Source: VRUE01 sp036266075 (lineage in GTDB: Bacteria; Actinomycetota; Thermoleophilia; Solirubrobacterales; 70-9). From it: a stretch of DNA of 64,000 nt. The DNA is taken from assembly GCA_036266075.1 (NCBI GenBank), contig DATANV010000006.1, positions 62,001 through 126,000 of the forward strand. The letters are read 5' to 3'. The translations under genes were made by a program, and so were the position numbers. A model generated the notes under the pieces. It did not search any database. It saw nothing but the letters and a program-made list of their open reading frames with translations, and was not told where the DNA came from. Numbering within the stretch: the first letter of the stretch is position 1; each line of letters begins with the position of its first letter. Below are positions 35,230 to 42,592 of this stretch, piece by piece.

Positions 35230-36008
35230 GGCTCGACCCCGCGGACCGCGGCCTCCAGATCGGACACCGGCTCACCGGCGCCGCCGCACCAGACGAAGGT
35301 CTCGCGGTTGCCCTTCGGGCCCGGTAGGCCGGAGGAGGCGAAGCCGCGTACGGGCAGTCCCAGGTCGGCGATCGTGCGAGCGACGCCGAGGATCGCCTCG
35401 CGGCGGTCGGCAGCGTCACGGACAACGCCCTTGCGCACTCGCTCGCGGCCCAGCTCGAACTGCGGCTTGACCATCGCCAGGATCTCGCCCTGCGGCGCCA
35501 GGCAGGCCACGACCGCGGGCAGCACCTTGGCGAGCGAGATGAAGGAGACGTCGATCGCCGCCAGCGCCGGCGCGAAAGGCAGATCGGACGGCGTCAGGCT
35601 GCGGGCGTTGAGCCGCTCGATGACGGTCACGCGCGGGTCCTCCCGCAGGCGCAGGTCGAGCTGCCCGTAGGCGACGTCGACAGCCTCGACCCGGGCGGCG
35701 CCGCGCTGCAGCAGACAGTCGGTGAAGCCGCCAGTCGAAGCACCGACGTCGAGGCAGTCACGGCCTTGAACGTCGACCGCCAGGGCGCTCAGCGCGTTGT
35801 CCAGCTTGATCCCGCCCCGCGAGGCAAAGCGCGGTCCCTGGTCGACCAGCAGCTCGGCGTCAGGCGCGACGAGCTGGCTGGGCCGCTGGGCGACGGGCCC
35901 GTCAGGCCCGACGCGAACCTCGCCAGCCCGCACCGCGCCGGCAGCGGCCGTACGCGAGGGAAAGATGCCCCGCTCGGCCAGAACCGCGTCGATTCGCGCC
36001 TTCGTCAC
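35226..36008 (-). CDS. tlyA: TlyA-family rRNA 2'-O-methyltransferase
   Basis: 260 residues from GTG 36008 (VTKARIDAVLAERGIFPSR…). An N-terminal S4 RNA-binding domain is followed by a FtsJ-like Rossmann methyltransferase: DCLDVGASTGGFTDCLLQ (SAM binding), a Lys in YGQLDLRLRED, DVSFISL and MVKPQFELG, giving the K-D-K type catalytic set. In mycobacteria TlyA methylates 16S and 23S rRNA 2'-OH groups and determines capreomycin susceptibility. First gene of the tlyA-nadK unit. Confidence 0.92.
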   Translation of the reverse strand: MTKARIDAVLAERGIFPSRTAAAGAVRAGEVRVGPDGPVAQRPSQLVAPDAELLVDQGPRFASRGGIKLDNALSALAVDVQGRDCLDVGASTGGFTDCLLQRGAARVEAVDVAYGQLDLRLREDPRVTVIERLNARSLTPSDLPFAPALAAIDVSFISLAKVLPAVVACLAPQGEILAMVKPQFELGRERVRKGVVRDAADRREAILGVARTIADLGLPVRGFASSGLPGPKGNRETFVWCGGAGEPVSDLEAAVRGVEP

Positions 36009-36175
36009 GGCTGAACCGTACAGCCGGCCGGCCACAGCGCCGAAACACCGCTCCCGCAAGGTTTATCCAACCCTTGCGGGAGGTTTACCGACTCATTAGA
36101 ACTGGGTAGGACTATCCGCGTGCGAGTCATCGGCGGGCACAGACCAAACCTCTGTGACCCGCCTCACACACAAAA

Positions 36176-36189
36176 CGCACGTATGTTCG
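36176..36189. promoter_or_regulatory. LexA/SOS-box-like palindrome
   Basis: cgcacgtatgttcg differs by one base from the actinobacterial SOS box form CGAAC-N4-GTTCG. It lies 168 bp upstream of tlyA (minus) and 14 bp before the start of the structured RNA (plus). A single motif match only. Confidence 0.35.
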
Positions 36190-36202
36190 TACGCTGATTA
36201 AA

Positions 36203-36334
36203 GGATCTGCGAGAGAGAACCGATTGAAAGGCTGAACTAGAAACTTCTTGGCTGGGTCTGGCGCCGCCCTATGGCGATCGACTCCCATCGAACCGCCCGC
36301 GGCACATTAGGGCCCACCTACCTCCCACAGATCC
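36203..36334 (+). ncRNA. Putative structured non-coding RNA
   Basis: Part of the 523-bp stretch 36009-36531, which has no supported gene. ggatctg (36203-36209) pairs with cagatcc (36328-36334), enclosing tgggtc/ggccca and a small hairpin that displays ctccca in its loop (about 36278-36291). More unpaired ctccc motifs occur at 36322 and 36357, and a strong terminator follows at 36379-36408. The layout (closed stem, C-rich loops able to pair with ribosome-binding sites, terminator) is like actinobacterial C-rich regulatory RNAs, but no family was recognised. No 4.5S, RNase P or tmRNA signature is present. Confidence 0.4.
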
Positions 36335-36353
36335 ACATATATAGAGATACATA

Positions 36354-36414
36354 TCTCTCCTCCCTGTAGTAACCCCAGAAACGCCCCGCCTTCCCCGGCG
36401 GGGCGTTTTCTGTT
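36354..36414 (+). repeat. 61-bp direct repeat, copy 1 (presumed attachment site)
   Basis: tctctcctccctgtagtaac… through …gggcgttttctgtt, identical base for base to 39956-40016. It covers the last part of the putative RNA gene and its terminator. A third, partial copy lies at 40427-40456. The island genes from 36.4 to 39.9 kb lie between copies 1 and 2. Confidence 0.85.
36379..36408 (+). terminator. Intrinsic terminator (12-bp stem, TTTT)
   Basis: aaacgccccgcc and ggcggggcgttt form a perfect 12-bp stem around ttcccc, followed by t and c-t residues. It would end the putative RNA and works in either direction. The identical copy in the second repeat is at 39981-40010. Confidence 0.85.
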
Positions 36415-36491
36415 GGAGATGGCTCTAGCAAGCCCAATGCGCGCCGTCGCGCCGCCAACGAAGGCGGCTTCCAAATCGCTCCGGCAGTCCT

Positions 36492-36520
36492 CGTGCCACA
36501 GTCGGTGCCACAGTCAGGCA
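36492..36520 (-). repeat. Short repeat with gtgccacagtc units, copy 1
   Basis: cgtgccacagtc and ggtgccacagtcaggca are repeated, slightly changed, at 39840-39867 next to the second 61-bp repeat. On the minus strand it reads …PDCGTDCGT…, and may be the worn 3' end of an integrase gene that once lay beside the att site. Confidence 0.45.
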
Positions 36521-36531
36521 AGAACGAAGCG

Positions 36532-37290
36532 CTAGTCCGGCCGACGCCAGCGAACAAGCCAGTAGCGCTGCTGCAGCCGTCGACCGTTGTCACCCTGCAC
36601 AACGCGGAAGCTCTCCGCGCCGGCGGGCTGTTCGTTGAGCAGATGCTCAATCAAGCCTGCCGCTGCGCGCCCGTTTGAGCCTCGCGCAAGCCAATCATCG
36701 AAGTCGATGTCAACCGGAACGATCTCCTCGTCCTCGACGACGAGCCCTGCTGCCGCGCCCGTGTTTCTTAACCTCTCTGGCGTCAAGCAGGCCCAATGCG
36801 AGGGATCGCGTAGACGCTCGATCTCCTCTCGCCATGCTGCAGTGTCGTGGTCTCGGTCGGAGGCAAGATCGCTGACAACAACCGCGCCGCCTGGGCGCAC
36901 GACCCGCGCCATCTCGGTCACGATCCGTCCAGGGCCGGGGATGTGGTGCAGGCTGAGGCGAGTGATCGCGCCGTCAAATGTGGCGTCAGGGAAGTCCGTG
37001 GCATCCCCCGCCGCGAAGCTGACATTTCGGATCCCGTCCTCCCGCGCCCGCTTCTCGGCCTCGTCGATCATCGCTGGCGTCAGGTCGACACCACTCACCG
37101 AACCGACCCTGCCTGCCATCGCACGCGAGATGATCCCGGGGCCGCAGGCAACGTCAATCCACCGGGCTTGAGACTCCTCCGGGACCAGCTTGACCAGTGC
37201 ATCAAGCGTCTGAGCCGACGTCATCGCCTGCGACTGACCGAAGGACGGCGCCTGAAAGGTGAACTCCTCGCGGAGGGCATCCTCATGCAT
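36532..37290 (-). CDS. Class I SAM-dependent methyltransferase
   Basis: 252 residues from ATG 37290 (MHEDALREEFTFQAPSFG). Motif I is WIDVACGPGIISRAMAG with downstream acidic residue in VSGVDLTPAMI, then AAGDATDFPDATFDGAITRLSLHHIPGPGRIVTEMARVVRPGGAVVVSDL, typical UbiE/Methyltransf_11 type. Substrate unknown. It lies just inside copy 1 of the 61-bp repeat, so it is island cargo. Confidence 0.88.
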   Translation of the reverse strand: MHEDALREEFTFQAPSFGQSQAMTSAQTLDALVKLVPEESQARWIDVACGPGIISRAMAGRVGSVSGVDLTPAMIDEAEKRAREDGIRNVSFAAGDATDFPDATFDGAITRLSLHHIPGPGRIVTEMARVVRPGGAVVVSDLASDRDHDTAAWREEIERLRDPSHWACLTPERLRNTGAAAGLVVEDEEIVPVDIDFDDWLARGSNGRAAAGLIEHLLNEQPAGAESFRVVQGDNGRRLQQRYWLVRWRRPD

Positions 37291-37372
37291 GGCGGCGCAC
37301 CCTACTTCGGCCATCCGCAGTCAGGCACGCTGCAGGCCACGAGTCTTCCCCACGCAGATTAGCGTCCATGCG

Positions 37373-37540
37373 TCAGCGAACCTCGTCGCGGGTATCGGGG
37401 AGTAGATGGCCGTAAACGTCGAAGGTCGTCTGGATCCTCGAGTGGCCCATGTTTTCCTGAATCGCCCTTCGGGTTCGAGCTCCAGCGTCGATCATTAACG
37501 AGGCGAGGTGTGGCACCCGCAGCTTCAGCCTCGTTCCAGG
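37373..37540 (-). pseudogene. Tyrosine integrase C-terminal remnant
   Basis: About 50 codons ending at the TGA at 37373 retain the end of a phage/island tyrosine recombinase: ASLMIDAGARTRRAIQENMGHSR then IQTTFDVYGHLLPDTRDEVR, which carries the LGH-like His and the nucleophile Tyr context. The Arg-Lys-HxxR part of the catalytic domain and all N-terminal domains are missing, and similarity stops at about 37540, so it is dead. It points to integrase-mediated origin of the island. Confidence 0.85.
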
Positions 37541-37585
37541 CGGGCTCGATGCCGGGGCGAAGTCTTCGCCCCGGCCCGCGCCCTG

Positions 37586-39008
37586 ATGATCAAAGCGAGC
37601 GGATGCCCCGACCAGATCCGCCGAGCTGCCACCGAGAGCTTCCGCCGCGCGCTGACTGACGACATGCAACACCGATACGGTTTTCTCGTGTCGGATCGGG
37701 AGGCGCGCAGAGAGAAAGCTGAAGAACCACCACAAGGTGAGGAGCGGGAGATTGAAGACGACTCGGAAGAGCACGATGTCGCCCTGGCCTCGCTTCGGAA
37801 GATCTTTCAGGCGGCCGAAGACCTAAAGGACCAGCCAGCAGTTGACGAGCAGTCGTTCTCCTCGGTTGCCCACACTGCACCGGACGACTTCTTTGTCTTC
37901 GAGGCGCTGGACGAGGTGCAAAAGATGGCGACGGGCTTGCTGCCTTTGTCCGGCCTAGCAGCGTCCGCGAAGGGTGATGACGGCGACGCAGTGACGCGCA
38001 TCATCGAAGAGTCGTTTGTGGACCAATCGGCGCTTTGGCAGCGCAAGCTCGCCGAAGTCCTGGCCGACGTGATCTGCTTTCGGTCGACTCGCAGTGCCGA
38101 GTTCTTCCGCGATTACCTGCTCCTTGCTCGCTTGGATCAAGTCCTAGCGGCGCAAGAAGACCAGAGGACCTTCTGGGGCGCCGAGTCAGCCAATCAGCGC
38201 CACCAGATACAACGGCTCGTTTCCGAGATTGCCGAACTAGAGAGAGATGGCCTTGCACTGGACCGCGCCTGGTATAGGCAGCGACGAGCACCACTTCCTG
38301 AGAATCCGATCGCAGGCCAGCTGTTCACCAGCTTTCGGAAGCAACTTAAGAATTCACTCTCCCTAGCAAACGAGAGCGAGAAGGTAGCCCTCGGTTTGAG
38401 CTACGGATCGCTGTTCGCCCGCACCAGTGCAAGTCTTCACGCTCGGCCGGGCCGCTTGGGTTCCGGGCAGGGACGCAGCCCCATGGGGGAGTTGCAAATC
38501 CCGATTCTCATCGGCATCAATGTCCTAGTTGGCTGCCAGCGCCTAATGGGAAGCGTTCCAGGAGGACACAACGAGTTCTTTCGGACAGCGCTCGATCAGA
38601 ACGCTGAAGCTGAAAAGCTCGTGGGCCGACTCACCAAGCAACGGGCGTCGCCCGGCGATCTCGTGATCGCACACGGCGAGCTTTGCGAAGTTCTGGACGT
38701 AGCGGAGCGGGCCATTTGGCTACAAGTCGTACAAGGTGCGCTATCTGACCAAGCGGTTGATCCCCGATATCGAAGAGGACTACGTGGTCTCACCCCAGGT
38801 AGCAGTCTTCTTCGACGCCACCGGGGCGCGAGCCATGGTCCGAGAGCAGATGGAGTCGGGGAAAATCTCGGAACGAACCGGCAATTTCATGCTGGAAATG
38901 CCAGACCGCGATTTGCTAGCTGCCTTCCGACACAGCACGGTGGAACTCTGGAACGCAGGCATTGGCTTCAAGGAGGCCGCCACCGGACGGTATCCGGATA
39001 ATTCCTAA
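37586..39008 (+). pseudogene. Hypothetical gene with probable frameshift near 38712
   Basis: From ATG 37586 (or 37664) a coherent hydrophilic protein of about 375 residues runs to about 38712 (…GELCEVLDVAER). The remainder looks coherent only in another frame (GPFGYKSYKVRYLTKRLIPDIEEDYVVSPQVAVFF…) to the TAA at 39008. A one-base change around gagcgggcc (38707-38715) would join them into a protein near 470 residues. No domain was recognised. Less extreme codon use than the core genes suggests transfer. Confidence 0.55.
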
Positions 39009-39072
39009 GCCCGCATTCACTGTCTCCCACCCCAGGGCAGTGATAGCACCTGCCAGGCAGTACGATCCGCGC

Positions 39073-39246
39073 GTGGCCGCACAGCAGACAAAGACAGTCA
39101 AGCTGAGCGCCAGCCTTGTCGAGCGCGCTCAACAAGCGGCCGACGAGCGGGGCATCACGCTAAAGCAGCTTGTCGATGATGCACTTGAGCGCTGGTTGAC
39201 TAGCGAGGAGCGGGGCGCCCTACCGTCGACCCATGGCGGCAAATGA
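39073..39246 (+). CDS. Ribbon-helix-helix-like putative antitoxin
   Basis: 57 residues from GTG 39073 (VAAQQTKTVKLSASLVERAQQAADERG). The pattern of a short beta strand TKTVKLSASL followed by two helices (LVERAQQAADERG and TLKQLVDDALERWLTSEER) is that of small RHH/Arc-type antitoxins. Its stop overlaps the next ATG (ATGA), giving a tight operon with the nuclease-like gene. Confidence 0.65.
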   Translation: MAAQQTKTVKLSASLVERAQQAADERGITLKQLVDDALERWLTSEERGALPSTHGGK

Positions 39247-39533
39247 CGGATAGGCCCGAGAAGCTTCGAGATCGGCAGGGTCGCGAGGTCCTGCTCAGCC
39301 CTGCGCGCTGGCGGCACATCGTCAGCGCGCATCCAGAGATCGAGACCTACGCAAAGGAGATTTGCCGTGCGGTCGAATCGCCAACGGCCGTGCTGGCGGG
39401 TCGCGAGCCCGACGAAGAGTGGCTCTACCTGGAGGGTGCCGGCCCAAGTCGATGGCTGAAGGTCGTCGTGGTCTTTGATAGCGAAGACCGTGGGCGTATC
39501 ATCACCTCGTTCGCCCGTAGAAGGAAGCCATGA
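39243..39533 (+). CDS. Putative BECR/RelE-like toxin
   Basis: 96 residues. The pattern LLSPARWRHIVSAHPEIETYAKEI … AVESPTAVLAGREPDEEWLYLE…RWLKVVVVFD…GRIITSFARRR resembles the small barnase/EndoU/ColicinE5-RelE-like (BECR, PBECR) nuclease domains found in phages and toxin-antitoxin loci. A His in RWRHIV and the basic C-terminal strand could form the RNase site. The assignment is by pattern, and the exact family was not resolved. Confidence 0.6.
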   Translation: MTDRPEKLRDRQGREVLLSPARWRHIVSAHPEIETYAKEICRAVESPTAVLAGREPDEEWLYLEGAGPSRWLKVVVVFDSEDRGRIITSFARRRKP

Positions 39534-39805
39534 GCGTGACGATCGCCGACATCGAGTTCGATCGCGTCGAGTACGACGCCGATGCCGACGTGCTTTACCT
39601 CCACGTCGGTGACCCCTCGCGTGCCGTTGACTACGACGAGACGCCGGAGGGCCACGCGGTCCGCTTCGACCGCGAGGGAGAGCTGGTCGGCCTTACGCTG
39701 GTCCGCCCCAAGCGGTTGTTGGAACGAAACGGCGAGCTGCGCGTCACGGTGCCGGTGCCGAGCGACGTTCCCGCCGCCGAGCTGACGCCCGCTCTTAGCG
39801 CGTAG
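39530..39805 (+). CDS. DUF2283 protein
   Basis: 91 residues, ATGA overlap with the toxin-like gene. The family pattern YDADADVLYLHVGDPSRAVDY … EGHAVRFDREGELVGLTLVRPKRLLERNGELRVTVPVP is diagnostic of DUF2283. These are often neighbours of small toxins or DUF4258 proteins and are candidate antitoxins or accessory factors. It makes the third member of the operon. Confidence 0.8.
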   Translation: MSVTIADIEFDRVEYDADADVLYLHVGDPSRAVDYDETPEGHAVRFDREGELVGLTLVRPKRLLERNGELRVTVPVPSDVPAAELTPALSA

Positions 39806-39839
39806 AGCGCTGCCGTTTGGGCAAGCATCCGCGCTCGCC

Positions 39840-39867
39840 CGTGTCACAGTTGTGCCACAGTCAGGCA
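39840..39867 (-). repeat. Short repeat with gtgccacagtc units, copy 2
   Basis: Matches 36492-36520 with two base changes and one gap. It precedes the second 61-bp repeat by 89 bp; copy 1 follows its repeat by 78 bp. Confidence 0.45.
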
Positions 39868-39955
39868 CGATTTCAGCCGGTTACAACCGGAATCAACCGG
39901 GATGAGATTTGGCTCTGCGAGCGGTTTTTGGCTTCACCATGCGGCTAGTGGCAGC

Positions 39956-40016
39956 TCTCTCCTCCCTGTAGTAACCCCAGAAACGCCCCGCCTTCCCCGG
40001 CGGGGCGTTTTCTGTT
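39956..40016 (+). repeat. 61-bp direct repeat, copy 2
   Basis: Perfect duplicate of 36354-36414 including the terminator stem (39981-39992 with 39999-40010). Sequence to its left is unlike that of copy 1; the identity starts in the C-rich tract. Confidence 0.85.
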
Positions 40017-40020
40017 TGGG

Positions 40021-40320
40021 CTACGGGACGGCCGGGGCTGGGTCCATCGGGTGAAGCTCGCCCCTGGTCAGCGCCTCGGTGCGCAGATGGGCGATCGCCT
40101 GGTACTCGGCGGAGCCGACCATGTCGAGGAAGGCCTGGCGGCTGGGGTATTCGACGAGGACGACGAGATCCCAGGACTCGTCGCTCAGCAGCGCTGGGCA
40201 GGGCTGCCGAGGAAGACCATCCGACCGCCGGCCTTCTCGAGCAGCGGCGCGACGGCAGCGCCGTAGGCCGAGGCCTCAAATGTCGATTCTCCCCCCGGCG
40301 TTTCGAAGTCGAACGGCGGG
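40021..40320 (-). pseudogene. DUF1330 family pseudogene
   Basis: In one minus frame: FEASAYGAAVAPLLEKAGGR followed by MVFLGSPAQ (about 40275-40165). In another: LLSDESWDLVVLVEYPSRQAF then LDMVGSAEYQAIAHLRTEAL, ending at the TAG at 40021. Together these make an almost full DUF1330 protein with a frameshift near 40185 and a lost N-terminus. DUF1330 proteins are small ferredoxin-like-fold enzymes or heme-degrading relatives of unknown role. Confidence 0.65.
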
Positions 40321-40405
40321 CCGAGCATACGTGCGCTCGAGGGGTGGCTACTCGGAGTGGCAAGCCACTAAACGCGGGCAGGGGTCCGCCTGCCTGGCGG
40401 ACCTG

Positions 40406-40456
40406 CATATCCAGAGATACGCGCCTTCTCTCCCTGTAGCAACCCCAGAAACGCCC
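40406..40456 (+). repeat. Partial third copy of the att-like repeat
   Basis: catat…agagatac then tctctccctgtagcaacccc and agaaacgccc resembles 36335-36386 (including cata…agagatac to the left of copy 1) but diverges within the terminator stem. Its similarity therefore extends to the left of the 61-bp unit, complementary to copy 2. The stretch 40321-40555 otherwise holds no supported gene. Confidence 0.65.
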
Positions 40457-40555
40457 GCGTTGCAAAGTGGCTTCTGCAATCACCAAGAAGGCCGTCGGCA
40501 GGCTAGCCGATTGAGCACTTTGATGCAAGGCCTCGGGTAGAAATTCGGTTAACGA

Positions 40556-42592
40556 CTAGCTGAGTGCCGGCTCGCCCGAGCGCAGTGAGGCAAGTACCCG
40601 CTCGGCCACCGACTCGCCGGTGAGGCCGACCTCCTCGCGCAGCAGCGACGGCTTGCCGTGGGTCACGTAGCGGTCGGGCAGGCCAATGCGCAGCACCCGG
40701 GCGCGATCGCCGGGGCGATCGCCGAAGGCGTCCTCGAGGTGCTCCAGGACGCCGGAGCCGAAGCCGCCGGGCAGCACGTTCTCCTCGATCGTCACCAGCA
40801 GGTCGTGGCCGAGAGCCAGCCGCTCCAGCAGCTCGGTGTCGAGTGGCTTAGCGAAGCGGGCGTCGGCGACGGTCGGCCGCAGGTCGTGGCCGGCCAGGAT
40901 CTCCGCTGCCTGCAACGCCACCGGGACGCCGTAGCCGTAGCCGAGCAAGGCAACCCGCTCGCCGCTCGCCAGCAGCTCGCCGGTGCCGATCGGGAGCTCC
41001 TGCGGCACCTCCGGCAGCTGCGCACCCTCGGCCGCCCCGCGCGGATAGCGCAGCGCGGCCGGGCCGTCGTGGGCGATCGCCGTGCGCAGCATGTGGACCA
41101 GCATCGCCTCGTCGCGCGGCGCCATCACGACCACGTTGGGCAACGGCCGGAAGTAGGAGACGTCGAAGGCGCCGTGGTGGGTCGGGCCGTCGTCGCCGAC
41201 CAGCCCGGCCCGGTCCATCGCGAAGGTGACGTCGAGCCTCTGCAGACAGACGTCGTGGATGATCTGGTCGTAGGCGCGCTGCAGGAAGGTCGAGTAGATC
41301 GCGCAGACCGGCTTGGCACCCTGCAGCGCCAGGCCGGAGGCGAGCAGCACCGCGTTCTGCTCGGCGATGCCGACGTCGTAGTACTGCTCGGGCCGCTCGT
41401 CGGCGAGCTTCTGCAGGCCGGCCCCCCCCGCCATTGCCGCGGTGATCCCGACCACGCGCTCGTCGCGCTCGGCCTCGGCGACGATCGCCCCGGCGAAGAC
41501 CTGCGTGTACTGCGGCGGCGCCCCAGCCGCAGGCGGCTTCTCCAGCCGCTCGGGGGCGATCGCGTCGGGGGAGTCGGACTCCTTGACTGGCATCGGCTTG
41601 GGCGCCGGCGCACCGTTGACGATCGAGTTCGGCTTGGCGGCGTGCCACTTCTCCATCCCCTCGAGGCCACCCTCCTCGGCCGGCGCGAAACCCTTGCCCT
41701 TGACGGTGTGGATGTGGACGACGACCGGGCGGTCGGCCTCGAAGGCCTCGCGCAGCGCGTCGCGCAGCGCGTGCACGTCGTGGCCGTCGATCACCCCCAT
41801 GTAGGCGAGGTCGAGCTCCTCGAAGAAGAGCCCCGGCGCCCAGTAGGCCTTGATCGCCGACTTGATCTCCGGGCCGAGCCTTTCGATCCGCCCGCCGAGG
41901 CCCAGCGGCAGCTTGGTCAGCCGGTCCTCGACCCCCTCGCGGGCGTGCCAGAGGCGGGGATTGAGCCGCACCCGGTTGAAGTAGCGGGAGAGGGCGCCGA
42001 CGTTGGGTGAGATCGACATGCCGTTGTCGTTGAGGACGATGACGATCGGGGTCTGCAGGCCGCCGGCGGCGTGCAGCGCCTCGTAAGCGACGCCACCGGT
42101 CAGCGCCCCGTCGCCGATCACCGCGGCGACGCGACCGTCCTCGCCGATGCCCTTGCGCATCGCCTCCTTCAGCCCAACCGCGTAGCCGATCGAGGTCGAG
42201 GCGTGGCCGGCACCCATGATGTCGTGCTCGGACTCGGGGATCGAGCAGAACGGTGCCAGGCCCTCGTACTGGCGGATTGTCGGCAGCGCGTCGCGCCGCC
42301 CGGTGAGGATCTTGTGCGGGTAGGCCTGGTGACCGACGTCCCAGAGCACCTTGTCGCGCGGCGAGTCGAGCAGGCTGTGCAGGGCGACGGCCAGCTCACA
42401 GGTGCCGAGGTTGGCGCCGAAGTGACCGCCGATCTCGCCGATCGTGTCGATGATGTAGGTGCGCATCTCCTGCGCCACCTGTTGCAGCTGCTCATCGTCC
42501 AGCCCGTGCAGGTCGGAAGGGGCATCGATGCCCGGCAGCAACGACTCCCGCATCTCACCCTCGTTCTGTGGCTTATCCGGCCTGTCGCTCAT
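40556..42592 (-). CDS. dxs: 1-deoxy-D-xylulose-5-phosphate synthase
   Basis: 678 residues, full length. Thiamine diphosphate and Mg binding are visible in VAAVIGDGALTGGVAYEALHAAG…VLNDNGMSIS, with the characteristic HAYPHK-like VGHQAYPHKILTGRRD, and the C-terminal transketolase-like half (FAMDRAGLVGDDGPTHHGAFDVSYFR). It catalyses the first, often limiting step of the MEP isoprenoid pathway from pyruvate and glyceraldehyde-3-phosphate. It overlaps the polyprenyl synthase gene by ATGA. Confidence 0.97.
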   Translation of the reverse strand: MSDRPDKPQNEGEMRESLLPGIDAPSDLHGLDDEQLQQVAQEMRTYIIDTIGEIGGHFGANLGTCELAVALHSLLDSPRDKVLWDVGHQAYPHKILTGRRDALPTIRQYEGLAPFCSIPESEHDIMGAGHASTSIGYAVGLKEAMRKGIGEDGRVAAVIGDGALTGGVAYEALHAAGGLQTPIVIVLNDNGMSISPNVGALSRYFNRVRLNPRLWHAREGVEDRLTKLPLGLGGRIERLGPEIKSAIKAYWAPGLFFEELDLAYMGVIDGHDVHALRDALREAFEADRPVVVHIHTVKGKGFAPAEEGGLEGMEKWHAAKPNSIVNGAPAPKPMPVKESDSPDAIAPERLEKPPAAGAPPQYTQVFAGAIVAEAERDERVVGITAAMAGGAGLQKLADERPEQYYDVGIAEQNAVLLASGLALQGAKPVCAIYSTFLQRAYDQIIHDVCLQRLDVTFAMDRAGLVGDDGPTHHGAFDVSYFRPLPNVVVMAPRDEAMLVHMLRTAIAHDGPAALRYPRGAAEGAQLPEVPQELPIGTGELLASGERVALLGYGYGVPVALQAAEILAGHDLRPTVADARFAKPLDTELLERLALGHDLLVTIEENVLPGGFGSGVLEHLEDAFGDRPGDRARVLRIGLPDRYVTHGKPSLLREEVGLTGESVAERVLASLRSGEPALS

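Noticed and set aside
36203..36334. Structured RNA considered as 4.5S, RNase P RNA or tmRNA
   Set aside because: The GGAAGG-type SRP loop, the GAGGAAAGTC RNase P core and a tRNA-like 3' end with Ala codon tag are all absent.
36318..36650. Minus-strand frames containing GRFWGYYREE-type peptides across the 61-bp repeats
   Set aside because: The peptide similarity follows from the DNA repeat and terminator and does not indicate a gene.
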